DNA from: Nocardia cyriacigeorgica GUH-2
GTDB taxonomy: Bacteria > Actinomycetota > Actinomycetes > Mycobacteriales > Mycobacteriaceae
DNA: 64,000 bases
NCBI RefSeq assembly: GCF_000284035.1
Contig: NC_016887.1
Coordinates: 1,302,001 to 1,366,000 of the forward strand
Direction of reading: 5' to 3'
Shown: positions 24,737 to 33,354 of the stretch, piece by piece
Layout of the letters: every line of letters begins with the position of its first letter
Numbering within the stretch: position 1 is the first letter of the stretch
The notes under the pieces: generated by a model
The model's database searches: none
What the model saw: the letters and a program-made list of their open reading frames with translations, nothing else
What the model was told of the DNA's origin: nothing
Translations under genes and position numbers: made by a program

Positions 24737-25363
24737 TCACAGCGCGCGGACCACCAGGGCCGTGCCCATGGTGAGCATGGTGGCGGCGACGAGGGTGTCG
24801 AGGAGGCGCCAGGCGGTGGGGCGGGACAGGACGGGGGCGAGGAGGCGGGCGCCGTAGCCGAGGGTGGTGAACCAGGTGAGGCTGGCGAGCATGGCGCCGA
24901 GGCCGAAAATCCAGCGCAGCGAACCGCGGTGGGTGGCGACGGTGCCGAGCAGCAGCACGGTGTCGATGTAGGCGTGTGGGTTGAGCCAGGTCATGGCCAG
25001 GCAGGTGAGCACTACCTTGCGGAGGGTGCCTGCGGAGCCGGATGCGCTGGTCAGGGCGTGGTCCGCGGGCGGTCGCAGCGCGCGGCGGGCGGCCAGGGCG
25101 CCGTAGCAGATCAGGAAGGCCCCGCCCGCCAGCTCCACGACGGTGAGCGCGGCAGGCCAGGCGGTGATCACCGAACCGAACCCGGCCACGCCCAGAGCGA
25201 TGAGCAGCGCGTCGGAGATCGCGCTGATCGCGACCACCACCGGCACGGCGTGCCCGCGCGCGCCCTGACGCAGGACGAAAGCGTTCTGCGCGCCGATGGC
25301 CACGATCAGGGACAGGCCCGCACCGAATCCGGCGAGCGCCGCCGGGAAGATTCCGCTGTTCAC
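24737..25363 (-). CDS. lysE: LysE/ArgO-family amino acid exporter
   Basis: A 208-residue inner-membrane exporter of lysine and probably arginine, with about six transmembrane helices. The LysE signature is the N-terminal GAGLSLIVAIGAQNAFVLRQG. WLNPHAYIDTVLLLG in the middle matches the conserved N-P-H-x-Y-x-D segment. It is divergent from a lysG/argP-like regulator, 67 bp apart, the same pair as Rv1986/Rv1985c and Corynebacterium lysE/lysG. Induction by intracellular lysine or arginine through LysG is expected. Confidence 0.92.
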   Translation of the reverse strand: MNSGIFPAALAGFGAGLSLIVAIGAQNAFVLRQGARGHAVPVVVAISAISDALLIALGVAGFGSVITAWPAALTVVELAGGAFLICYGALAARRALRPPADHALTSASGSAGTLRKVVLTCLAMTWLNPHAYIDTVLLLGTVATHRGSLRWIFGLGAMLASLTWFTTLGYGARLLAPVLSRPTAWRLLDTLVAATMLTMGTALVVRAL

Positions 25364-25400
25364 GTCACCCGACGCTAGGAACCTTGACGGAATCAGTACA

Positions 25401-25426
25401 GCTAAAGTTTCTTAACTATCATTAGC
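25401..25426. promoter_or_regulatory. LysG operator candidate in the lysE-lysG interval
   Basis: GCTAA (25401-25405) and TTAGC (25422-25426) bracket an AT-rich 16-nt spacer in the 67-bp interval between the divergent genes. LysR-type regulators bind T-N11-A-like dyads in this position. The assignment rests on location and symmetry. Confidence 0.4.
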
Positions 25427-25430
25427 GATC

Positions 25431-26339
25431 GTGATGACGGAGCTGCCGTTCGATCAGGTGCGCACGCTGCTCGCGGTCGTCGACGAGGGCACCTTCGATG
25501 CCGCGGCGGCCGCCCTGCACGTGACGCCGTCGGCGGTGAGCCAGCGCATCAAGGCGCTCGAACAACGCACCGGGCGGGTGCTGCTTACCCGCACCAAGCC
25601 CGCGCAGCCGACCGAATCCGGGCAGGTGATCGTCAAATTCGCGCGCCAGGTCGTCGCGTTGCAGCGAGATACGCAGCGGGAGTTGGGGATCGGTGACGAA
25701 TCGGGTCCGGCGCGGCTGTCCATCGCCGTGAACGGCGACTCGCTGGCCACCTGGTTTCTGCCCGCCCTGACCCGGGTCCCGCAGGATCCGCCGATCTGCT
25801 TCGAACTGCACCGCGAGGACGAATCGCATTCGGCGACCCTGCTGCGAGAGGGGCAGGTGATGGCGGCGGTGACGTCGTCGGCCGAACCGGTGACCGGATG
25901 CACCGCGCGACTGCTGGGCCTGGCACGGTACCTGCCGGTGGCGAACCCGGACTTCGTCGCCCGGCATTTCGGCTCCGGGACGCTACGCCGCCACCTGCCC
26001 GAGGCGCCCGTCATCGTCTACGACCGGCGCGACGAACTCCAGGACCGCTACGTCCGCACCATCACCGCCGGTGAGGCGGCTGCCAGCGATGTGCGTCACT
26101 ACATACCCACCTCGCAAGGGTTCTGCGACGCCGTCGTGGCGGGGCTCGGCTGGGGCCTGATTCCCGAACAGCAAGCCGTGCCGCTGCTGCGATCGGGCGC
26201 GTTGGTGGAGCTCGGCCGTCGCAAGTGGGTGGACGTGCCGTTGTACTGGCAGCAGTGGAAGCTGGACGTTCCCGCTCTCGCGCTCGTCGCGGAAACCGTT
26301 GCGCGAGCGGCGAAGGAGGCGCTGCATCAGCGGCGCTGA
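25431..26339 (+). CDS. lysG: LysR-family regulator LysG/ArgP
   Basis: 302 residues. The N-terminal HTH (FDQVRTLLAVVDEGTFDAAAAALHVTPSAVSQRIKALE, about residues 7-44) is followed by the LysR effector-binding domain. LTRTKPAQPTESGQ and the late TSQGFCDAVVAGLGWGLIPEQQ match ArgP/LysG/IciA proteins. It activates the divergent lysE in response to basic amino acids. GTG 25431 and ATG 25434 are adjacent, so the start is uncertain by one codon. Confidence 0.92.
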   Translation: MMTELPFDQVRTLLAVVDEGTFDAAAAALHVTPSAVSQRIKALEQRTGRVLLTRTKPAQPTESGQVIVKFARQVVALQRDTQRELGIGDESGPARLSIAVNGDSLATWFLPALTRVPQDPPICFELHREDESHSATLLREGQVMAAVTSSAEPVTGCTARLLGLARYLPVANPDFVARHFGSGTLRRHLPEAPVIVYDRRDELQDRYVRTITAGEAAASDVRHYIPTSQGFCDAVVAGLGWGLIPEQQAVPLLRSGALVELGRRKWVDVPLYWQQWKLDVPALALVAETVARAAKEALHQRR

Positions 26340-26431
26340 GGTGGTGTTTCGCCGGCTATTCATGATCATGCTGAACGCCCGGTTCGGCAGTAGCGCGAGC
26401 CTGCCGGCGATCGTCTGCGCGCCGCGCAGCG

Positions 26432-27391
26432 CTATCCGAGCATTCCCGCCATCACCTTGGCCCGGCCGGGTGTGCGCAGCTTCGACAAACCCTTCGCCTC
26501 GATCTGGCGCGCACGCTCGCGCGAAACACCGAGGGCGGCACCGATATCGGCGAGGGAGCGGGGTTCGGCGTGGTCGAGGCCGTAGCGGAGGGTGAGGACT
26601 TCGGCTTCGCGGTCGGACAGAGCGCCGAGCATGGCGCGCAGCTGGGTGGCGATGGTGGCGGCGGTGGCGAGTTCGTCGGGGCCGGGGGCGGTGTCGGGGA
26701 TGAGTGCGCCGTATTCGGTGGCGTCCTCGCCGATAGGGGTGTGCAGGGAGATCGGGTCGCGGGCCTGCTGAAGTAGTTCGGTCACTTGGGATTCGGTCAT
26801 CTCCAGGTCGGCGGCGATCTCGGCAGCCGTGGCGTCGCGGCCGAGCTGCTGGGACAGGGTGCGCTGGGTGCGGATCACCCGGTTGAGCACGTCCACCACG
26901 TGCACCGGGATGCGGATGGTTCGGCCCTGATCGGCCAGGGCGCGGCCGATGGCCTGGCGGATCCACCAGGTGGCGTAGGTGGACAGTTTGAGCCCGCGCC
27001 GGTGATCGAATTTCTCGATCGCCCGGATCAGGCCGAAGGTGCCTTCCTGCACCAGATCCAGCAGCGACATGCCGGTGTTGGTCGGATAACGCCTGGCAAT
27101 TGAGACGACCAGGCGCAGGTTGGCCTGGATCATGTGCTCCTTGGCTCGCGCACCGTCGGCTACCGTGCGGCGAAGTGCGCGGCGCTCGGCAGGCGGGAGC
27201 CCACCGGCTTCGTCCAGCCGTTGCCGGGCGAGGACACCGGCCGCGATCCGCTCGGCCAGCGCTACTTCCTCTTCCGCGCTGAGCAGTGGTGTGCGGCCGA
27301 TGGCGCGCAGGTAGTCGCGGATCGGGTCGTCGCTGACGGTGCCGAGGGTGGGGGAGGCGGTGCGGCGGGCGGGGAGGCATCGGGTGGTCAA
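26432..27391 (-). CDS. RNA polymerase sigma-70 factor, group 2 (SigB/HrdD-like)
   Basis: About 319 residues. Region 1.2 is DPIRDYLRAIGRTPLLSAEEEVALA. Region 2 is NLRLVVSIARRY, LLDLVQEGTFGLIRAIEKFD and LSTYATWWIRQAI. Region 3 starts GRTIRIPVHVVDVLNR, and region 4 is VLTLRYGLDHAEPRSLADIG with SRERARQIEAKGLSKL. The absence of a long region 1.1 makes it group 2, not the housekeeping SigA. TTG at 27391 has GAGAGGA seven bases upstream and is preferred, while ATGs at 27427 and 27448 lack a ribosome binding site. A small unknown gene lies upstream on the same strand. No anti-sigma gene is adjacent. Confidence 0.87.
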   Translation of the reverse strand: MTTRCLPARRTASPTLGTVSDDPIRDYLRAIGRTPLLSAEEEVALAERIAAGVLARQRLDEAGGLPPAERRALRRTVADGARAKEHMIQANLRLVVSIARRYPTNTGMSLLDLVQEGTFGLIRAIEKFDHRRGLKLSTYATWWIRQAIGRALADQGRTIRIPVHVVDVLNRVIRTQRTLSQQLGRDATAAEIAADLEMTESQVTELLQQARDPISLHTPIGEDATEYGALIPDTAPGPDELATAATIATQLRAMLGALSDREAEVLTLRYGLDHAEPRSLADIGAALGVSRERARQIEAKGLSKLRTPGRAKVMAGMLG

Positions 27392-27604
27392 AGGATTCCT
27401 CTCGAAAGTCGGGAGTGCGGGCGGCATCGGAGGCTGACCGTGGATCACCTACTGCGCGTGAGGGCTCGCGGTCATGGGTGCGCTCAGCGGAGCTGGTGGC
27501 GCGGTAGCTGAGCGGGCGATACCGGACCGGTCGTGATGGTGGCGATCGCAGGCCGCGTGACCGGATTCGCGATGGCGGGTGCACAGCGAAGCAGGGCTGG
27601 TGAT

Positions 27605-27637
27605 GGCGCCTGCAAGACATGAAAGTCCGCAGGCGCC
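27605..27637. terminator. Perfect 9-bp hairpin after the 27645-27935 gene
   Basis: GGCGCCTGC (27605-27613) and GCAGGCGCC (27629-27637) are exactly complementary around a 15-nt loop. It lies just downstream of the stop of the small minus-strand gene and about 215 nt upstream of the sigma factor start, so it may separate the two transcripts. Confidence 0.55.
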
Positions 27638-27644
27638 ACCGATG

Positions 27645-27935
27645 TCAGCGCCCCGGAATCCGCAGCGGGCGATGCGGCGCGGCCCGGAACTGCTGGCTGC
27701 GGGCGACGCTGCGCTCATCCCGAGCCTTGCGTCGGCGTCCGGTGATCGGGAAACCGGTGTCGGTGCGGCGCGTGCGCGGGGTGGTTGCGGGGACGGGTGG
27801 CTGGGTGCTCGCGGTGATCATCTGCTCGATCGCGGCATCGAACGCGGACTGCGGGCTGCACTTCTCGGCCAAGGTGACTGCTCCGTTTCGGTCGGTGGTG
27901 GCGGGGCGGGCGGTGCTGTCGGGGCCGTGAGTCAT
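27645..27935 (-). CDS. Small basic protein of unknown function upstream of the sigma gene
   Basis: 96 residues. The N-terminal third is polar, the middle has LAEKCSPQSAFDAAIEQMITAS, and the C-terminal half is arginine-rich and probably disordered (TTPRTRRTDTG, GRRRKARDE). ATG at 27935 is preceded by AAGGAG at proper spacing, the main reason for calling it a gene. A hairpin follows its stop. I recognise no domain. It is either a lineage-specific nucleic-acid-binding protein or a spurious frame, and the ribosome binding site favours the former. Confidence 0.45.
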   Translation of the reverse strand: MTHGPDSTARPATTDRNGAVTLAEKCSPQSAFDAAIEQMITASTQPPVPATTPRTRRTDTGFPITGRRRKARDERSVARSQQFRAAPHRPLRIPGR

Positions 27936-28004
27936 GCGCGTTCTCCTTCGACTGTCGGCGCCGCCGTGGCGACGCGAGAACAAATTTAGGGCAGACCCAA
28001 AAAT

Positions 28005-28041
28005 ATGTCAAGCATAAATTTATGACGAGTTCAGGTAGTGT
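28005..28041 (+). promoter_or_regulatory. AT-rich palindrome and -10 element of the TetR gene
   Basis: CATAAATTTATG (28013-28024) is a perfect 12-bp palindrome inside the only strongly AT-rich patch of this area. TAGTGT at 28036-28041 stands 7 nt before the ATG at 28049. A longer start at 28022 would fall within the palindrome. This layout fits autorepression by the TetR protein on a leaderless promoter. Confidence 0.45.
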
Positions 28042-28048
28042 GGTTCGC

Positions 28049-28693
28049 ATGACCGCACAGACCGCCGAACCGCAGGGCCTTCGCGCCAAGAAAAAGCAGC
28101 AGACCAGGGAAAACATCTCGCACCAGGCCACCTTGCTGTTCCTCGAACGCGGTTTCGACAAGGTGACGATCGCCGACGTCGCCGCGGCCGCCCAGGTCGC
28201 CAAGATGACGGTGACCAACTACTTCCCCCGCAAGGAAGACCTCGCGCTGGACCTGGGGGAGGTGTTCGTCGATCAGCTCGCCCGCACCGTCCGCGAGCGC
28301 GAACCAGGCGAATCCGCGCTGGCGGCATTGCGCCGCGCCTATCTCACCGCCGCCGCCGAACAGGACCCGGTCGTCGGCTTCTCCGGCCCCGCCTTCGCCG
28401 AAATGATCGCTGCGAGCCCCGCCCTGGTCGCCCGGTTACGTGAATTCCATGAAGACCGCGAAGCCGCCCTCGCCCGCACGCTCGCCGAGGAAACCGGCGT
28501 CGGCCCCGACGACATCACCCCGCGCATCGCCGCCGCCCAACTCGGCGGCGTGCACCGCGTGCTCTTCGACGAAACCATGCGCCGCACCCTTGCCCGCCAG
28601 TCCAACGACGAGATCGCCGCCGCGCTCACGGGCTACATCACGGTCGCCTTCGACGCGCTCGAACCCGGCCTCGGAACCTATGCCGTGCGCTGA
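28049..28693 (+). CDS. TetR-family transcriptional regulator
   Basis: About 214 residues. The N-terminal HTH is KKKQQTRENISHQATLLFLERGFDKVTIADVAAAAQVAKMTVTNYFPRKEDL in sequence (residues about 15-65; the DNA-contact helix is VAKMTVTNYF). The all-helical C-terminal ligand domain is of the PF17754/MftR-like kind. ATG at 28049 is preferred over 28022, which lies inside a palindrome. No obvious target gene is adjacent, so it may regulate itself or the downstream hydrolase. Confidence 0.85.
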   Translation: MTAQTAEPQGLRAKKKQQTRENISHQATLLFLERGFDKVTIADVAAAAQVAKMTVTNYFPRKEDLALDLGEVFVDQLARTVREREPGESALAALRRAYLTAAAEQDPVVGFSGPAFAEMIAASPALVARLREFHEDREAALARTLAEETGVGPDDITPRIAAAQLGGVHRVLFDETMRRTLARQSNDEIAAALTGYITVAFDALEPGLGTYAVR

Positions 28694-28920
28694 TCGCCGG
28701 CGCGGCCGGTAGCCGCACGCTGTGAATCGTCGTGTCATGCCGTTGCCGGTAGCCCGGCGCGCGCCGCGGCACCCGCTATCCGGCGGCCCATCGGGTGTGC
28801 CCACAGCGCCGGCCGGCATGGTGACCTCTCCATGCTGATCATCTGTGCGGCAACCATGTTGGTGCTATGGTCCGTTCGGGCAACCGGTGTTAATTGCCGT
28901 CGGGCCCAGGGGGAGTGTTG

Positions 28921-30072
28921 TTGCGTCGGTTCGCCGTCATCGTTCTGACCGCCGTCGCGGTGCTGTCCGCGAACGTCGCCGCCGCGGAACCGCTCGGCGT
29001 GACCGTGCTTCCGCAGCCCGGCGGTGAATCGCCGGTCGGCACAACGGTTCTGCATCTGGTCGACCACGCGCGCCCCGACCCGTTCGAACCGGATCGCCCG
29101 CGCGAGTTGATGGTCTCGGTGTTCTATCCGGCGGCGAAGGTCGACGGGCATCCGCGTGCGCATTACGTCTCGACTGAGCTGATGCCGTCGCTGGAACAGC
29201 GATTCGGCGTCGAATTGCCTGGGTTGCACACCAATTCGTACACCGGGGCGCCGGTCGCGTACGGCGCGCATCCGGTGGTCCTGTACAGCCCGGGAGCCGG
29301 CGTCACCCGGCTGCTCGGCACCGGGTTGGCCGAGGATCTGGCCAGCCGCGGGTACGTGGTGGTGACCATCGACCACACCTATGAGGCGCCCGCGGTGGAG
29401 TTCCCGGGCGGCCGCATCGTCGCCTGGGAGCCGGCGGCACAGTTCGATACCGCGCTGCGGCAGAAGTACGTCGACGCACGCCTGCCCGACGTGCGCTTCG
29501 TGCTCGACTCGCTGGAACGGCTGGCACGGGGCACGAATCCGGACGCCGGGCAGCGGACACTGCCCGCGGGGCTCGACCGCGGGATCGACCTGGACCGCAT
29601 CGGCATGGCCGGTCATTCGTCCGGCGGGTACGTCGCGGTCGAATCCATGCACCTGGATCGCCGCATCGACGCCGCGGTGAACCTGGACGGGCAGATCGGC
29701 GTCGACGCGGCGTTCGGGAAGTCCGTCACCGAAGGCGTCGACCGTCCCGTCCTGGTGATGACGAGCGCGCAGGCCGAGCAGGTCGGCGACGCCCATCCCT
29801 CCCTGGACGAGTTCTGGCGCACCTCCACCGGCTGGAAACGCCAGCTGACCATGCGCGATTCGGCGCACTACGACTTCACCGACTTCCCCCTCATCGTGCC
29901 CACACCCGCCCGCGACGCCGCGAAGACCTACATCGGTCCCATCGCCGCCGACCGCGCGTCCGCCCTGACCCGCACCTACGTCGCCGCGATGTTCGACAAG
30001 TTCCTGCGTGATCGCAAGGACACCGCGCTGGACCGGACGCCTACAGAACCCGAGATCGTCGTCGTCCGCTGA
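28921..30072 (+). CDS. Secreted alpha/beta hydrolase, PAF-acetylhydrolase/lipase-like
   Basis: About 383 residues with an N-terminal signal peptide (RRFAVIVLTAVAVLSANVAAAEP). The nucleophile elbow is GMAGHSSGGYVAVE, the oxyanion-loop region is HPVVLYSPGAG, and the probable catalytic His is in MRDSAHYDFTDFP. The arrangement matches PF03403-type platelet-activating-factor acetylhydrolases, so it probably cleaves short acyl esters or lipids outside the cell. GGGGGAG at 28908-28914 gives best spacing to TTG 28921, with TTG 28918 and GTG 28915 as alternatives. Confidence 0.78.
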   Translation: MRRFAVIVLTAVAVLSANVAAAEPLGVTVLPQPGGESPVGTTVLHLVDHARPDPFEPDRPRELMVSVFYPAAKVDGHPRAHYVSTELMPSLEQRFGVELPGLHTNSYTGAPVAYGAHPVVLYSPGAGVTRLLGTGLAEDLASRGYVVVTIDHTYEAPAVEFPGGRIVAWEPAAQFDTALRQKYVDARLPDVRFVLDSLERLARGTNPDAGQRTLPAGLDRGIDLDRIGMAGHSSGGYVAVESMHLDRRIDAAVNLDGQIGVDAAFGKSVTEGVDRPVLVMTSAQAEQVGDAHPSLDEFWRTSTGWKRQLTMRDSAHYDFTDFPLIVPTPARDAAKTYIGPIAADRASALTRTYVAAMFDKFLRDRKDTALDRTPTEPEIVVVR

Positions 30073-30414
30073 CCGGCGCATGCCGGGCCGATGAACTCGG
30101 GTAGCCGGACACCGCTGACAACACCCGCATCACCCAGGGCGGACCGCCCGCATCTTGTCGTTCACTTGGCACCGGGGACAAGCACCGGATTCGGTGCCGA
30201 ACGGTTGCTGCGCCGGTCGCGATGCTTCGCGCCGTCTGTGCGGCAGACGTTCTGGGTAAGGCGGCGCCGTGACTTCGCTCTGGTCCGACCACGCGAGTCG
30301 GTCTCGGTAGCGGGCCGCAGTCGAAGAACGGCAGGCGGCTGAAGGCGACGTAGCTGTGATTCGCTGCCGTGTCGCTGCCTTCCGGAGGATGGGAGCGCGG
30401 ACCATACTGGGCCG
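30073..30414. other. Gene-free 342-bp stretch before the MFS gene
   Basis: No gene is supported. CATACT at 30401-30406 is followed 8 nt later by the ATG of the MFS gene with no Shine-Dalgarno, which suggests a leaderless promoter. Nothing else was recognised. Confidence 0.35.
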
Positions 30415-32511
30415 ATGAGCGGTGCGGTGGCAGTCGCTGAACGACCACCTGAGCCGATGAGCCGGGCGAAGACCAATGTGGTGTTCGGGACCATCGTGCT
30501 GGGGATGTTGATGGCTGCGCTGGATCAAACCATCGTGTCCACGGCATTGCCGACGATCGTGGCCGATCTGGGTGGGGCCGGGCATATGGCGTGGGTGGTC
30601 ACGTCGTATCTGCTGGCCGAGGCGGTGGCTACGGCGCTGGCGGGCAAGTTGGGTGATCTGTTCGGGCGGAAGTTGATCTTCCAGCTCAGTGCGCTGATCT
30701 TCATCGTTGGGTCGATGGTGGCGGGGCTCGCGAACGGGATGCTGCTGCTGATCATCGCCCGCGCGATTCAGGGGGTCGGGGCCGGCGGGCTGATGGTCAC
30801 CTCGATGGCGTTGATCGCCGACATCATTCCGCTGCGCGAACGCGGCAAGTATCAGGGTGCGCTCGGCGCGGTCTTCGGCGTCACCACCGTCATCGGGCCA
30901 ACGCTGGGCGGCCTGTTCACCGACCACGCGAGCTGGCGGTGGTGCTTCTACGTCAACGTGCCGCTGGCGATCCTGATGATCGCGCTGGCCGCGCGCACCA
31001 TCCCGCATGTCAAGGCGATGGCCAAGCCGATCATCGACTACGCGGGCATCGGCCTGGTGGCGCTGGGTGTGTCGAGCCTGATCCTCGGTTTGGAATGGGG
31101 CGGAACCGAATACCCGTGGGGTTCGGCGCAGATCATCGGCCTGTTCGTGGCGGCGGCGGTGCTGTTGACGGCGTTCGTGTGGGTGGAGCTGCGGGCGCAG
31201 GAACCGATGCTGCCGATGGGGTTGTTCCGCAGCCAGGTGTACACGGTGTGCTCGATCCTGAGCTTCATCGTCGGGTTCGCGATGCTCGGTTCGATGACGT
31301 ATCTGCCCGCCTACCTGCAATACGTCGACGGAGTATCGGCCACCGCGTCGGGTGTGCGCACGCTGCCGCTGGTCTTCGGCCTGTTCGCCACCTCGATCTT
31401 GTCCGGCCAAGTGGTCGGCAAGACCGGCCGATATCGCTGGTTCCCGATCGCGGGCACGGCGGTGATGGCCATCGGGCTGTTCCTGATGTCGACGATGGGC
31501 CGCAACACCAGCATCTGGCTGGAGTCGCTGTACATGCTGATTCTCGGTCTCGGCATCGGCCTGGCCATGCAGGTGCTGACGATCGTCGTGCAGAACACCG
31601 TCCCGTACGCGCAGCTGGGTACCGCGACCTCCGGCGTCACCTTCTTCCGCACCCTCGGCAGCGCGTTCGGCACCGCCGTCTTCGGCACCCTCTACACCAA
31701 CAAGCTCGATCCCGAACTCGCCGGCGCGCTCACCGAGGTGCGGGTGGTGCCGCCCGAAGTGGCTGCCAATCCGGAAGCGCTGCGCGCGCTACCGCCGGAG
31801 CAGGCCGATCCGATCATCGACGCCTACGCCGCCGCCATCGACCACGTGTTCCTGTGGGTGGTTCCCGTGGCGTTGGCCGGTTTCGTCGTCGCCTGGTTCC
31901 TGAAGGAAGTGCCGCTGCGCGACAGCGCCCGCGCCGATGCGAGCGATGTGGGTGAGGGCTTCTCGGTGCCGGATTCGGCCGACCGGGTGGTGCTGCTGGA
32001 ACGCGCCATCGCCGCGACCATGCGGTCCGCGCGCGCCGAAGGCCCGATCGGCCCGGTCATCCTCGCCGACGCAGGCACCGAACTCAGCCGAGGTCAGGCC
32101 TGGGCGCTCGGGCAGGTCTACCTGCACAACCGGATTCGCGGACAGGCCACCATCGAGTCGATCGCGCGGGTGCACCGGCTGCCCGACGAGGTGATCGCAC
32201 CGGTCTTCGCCGAGGTCCGCGACGCCGGCTACCTCACCCAGGATGGCCCGCTGCTCACCGTCACCCCGGCCGGCCAGGCGCAGATCGACCGCATCAAGGC
32301 GGCGTGGCGGCGCTGGCTGGACGTGCGCCTCGACGACTGGGACATCACCGATCCCGCCGACCGGATGCTGCTCGACCAGGCGCTGGAGAGCATCGCGACC
32401 AAACTGCTCGACTTCAGGACGTGCGGGAACTCGTCCCGGCGCATTGATCGGCCCTGCATCGAGACACCACCGACCCTTGCCAGCCCGATACTCGCTCACG
32501 TATATTCGTAG
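30415..32511 (+). CDS. DHA2/EmrB-type MFS drug exporter fused to a winged-helix-like domain
   Basis: 698 residues. Residues about 20-510 are a 14-helix MFS drug:H+ antiporter of the EmrB/QacA group, with MAALDQTIVSTALPTIV (helix 1), GKLGDLFGRKLIFQ (motif A) and LGAVFGVTTVIGPTLGG (motif C). Residues about 525-665 are soluble: SRGQAWALGQVYLHNRIRG, IESIARVHRLPDEVIAPVF and EVRDAGYLTQDGPLLTVTPAGQ resemble a winged helix of the MarR type. The last 30 codons overlap the promoter of the padR gene and look unlike coding sequence. The substrate is unknown. It lies upstream of a PadR regulator. Confidence 0.83.
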   Translation: MSGAVAVAERPPEPMSRAKTNVVFGTIVLGMLMAALDQTIVSTALPTIVADLGGAGHMAWVVTSYLLAEAVATALAGKLGDLFGRKLIFQLSALIFIVGSMVAGLANGMLLLIIARAIQGVGAGGLMVTSMALIADIIPLRERGKYQGALGAVFGVTTVIGPTLGGLFTDHASWRWCFYVNVPLAILMIALAARTIPHVKAMAKPIIDYAGIGLVALGVSSLILGLEWGGTEYPWGSAQIIGLFVAAAVLLTAFVWVELRAQEPMLPMGLFRSQVYTVCSILSFIVGFAMLGSMTYLPAYLQYVDGVSATASGVRTLPLVFGLFATSILSGQVVGKTGRYRWFPIAGTAVMAIGLFLMSTMGRNTSIWLESLYMLILGLGIGLAMQVLTIVVQNTVPYAQLGTATSGVTFFRTLGSAFGTAVFGTLYTNKLDPELAGALTEVRVVPPEVAANPEALRALPPEQADPIIDAYAAAIDHVFLWVVPVALAGFVVAWFLKEVPLRDSARADASDVGEGFSVPDSADRVVLLERAIAATMRSARAEGPIGPVILADAGTELSRGQAWALGQVYLHNRIRGQATIESIARVHRLPDEVIAPVFAEVRDAGYLTQDGPLLTVTPAGQAQIDRIKAAWRRWLDVRLDDWDITDPADRMLLDQALESIATKLLDFRTCGNSSRRIDRPCIETPPTLASPILAHVYS

Positions 32512-32517
32512 ACGAGT
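32477..32517 (+). promoter_or_regulatory. padR promoter and operator inside the 3' end of the MFS gene
   Basis: TTGCCA (32477-32482) and TATATT (32501-32506) are separated by 18 nt. A partial dyad centred on the -10 runs from ACTCG (32490) to CGAGT (32517), with 10 of 14 positions symmetric and ACG-TATATT-CGT at its heart. The MFS stop codon (32509-32511) lies inside it. AAGGAGG follows directly for the padR ATG at 32530. Confidence 0.6.
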
Positions 32518-32529
32518 AAGGAGGTGTGC

Positions 32530-33177
32530 ATGGCGACCAAACGCAAGGTCGGCAATCTGCTGGCGTTGGCGGTGCTCTCGGTGATCATCGAACGCCCCAT
32601 GCACCGCTACGAGATCGCCTCCACGCTGCGCGACCGCGGCAAAGACCGCGATATGGACATCAAATGGGGTTCGCTCTACACGGTCGTGCAGAACATGGCC
32701 AAGGCCGGATTCCTCGAGGTCGTCGGCAGTGAACGTGAAGGCGCGCGGCCCGAGCGGGTGATCTACCGGATCACCGACGCCGGCCGCGCCGAACTGATCG
32801 ACTGGACCCGCGAACTGATCGCCGAACCGCAGCCCGAGCAGCGGCAATACGTGGCCGGACTGTCGATTCTGGCCGCGCTGCCGCCCGACGAGGTGATCGA
32901 CCTGCTCGGCCGTCGCGTCGAGGTCCTGGACGAGCAGATCGCGACTGTGCGCGCGGAATTCGAGGCCGCCGCCGGAACACTGCCCCGATTGTTCATGGTC
33001 GAGACCGAATACGGCCTGGCCATGCTGGAAGCCGAACGGGCGTGGACCGCGGCGTTCCGCGACGAACTGGTATCCGGGAAGTTCCCGGGCTTGGACGGCT
33101 GGCGCACCTGGCACGCCGAAGGCATGAACCAGGCCCAGGCCGGCGATCTCATGGAAGGGGGGACCGCGCAGCAGTAG
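32530..33177 (+). CDS. PadR-family transcriptional regulator
   Basis: 215 residues. The N-terminal winged helix (LLALAVLSVIIERPMHRYEIASTL, KWGSLYTVVQNMAKAGFLE, RVIYRITDAGRAEL) is typical of PadR. A helical C-terminal dimerisation domain (PF10400-like, about 90-190) follows. ATG at 32530 has AAGGAGG at ideal distance. Its promoter overlaps the end of the MFS exporter gene, and a FAD monooxygenase gene follows, so it probably controls one or both in response to a small hydrophobic or phenolic compound. Confidence 0.88.
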   Translation: MATKRKVGNLLALAVLSVIIERPMHRYEIASTLRDRGKDRDMDIKWGSLYTVVQNMAKAGFLEVVGSEREGARPERVIYRITDAGRAELIDWTRELIAEPQPEQRQYVAGLSILAALPPDEVIDLLGRRVEVLDEQIATVRAEFEAAAGTLPRLFMVETEYGLAMLEAERAWTAAFRDELVSGKFPGLDGWRTWHAEGMNQAQAGDLMEGGTAQQ

Positions 33178-33354
33178 CAATACCGAGACCGAGTCCGGCG
33201 GAGGTGCTCCCAACACCGCCGCCGAACTCGGGGAACCGTCTCGGACCGTGCCCGCATTCGCACACCCGGCCAGAGTTTGGCAACCACAGGATAACCGGGT
33301 GGGTGATCGGTCGCGCGGTTCGCCGTACGCACACGACCCCATCAGGAGTTACCC

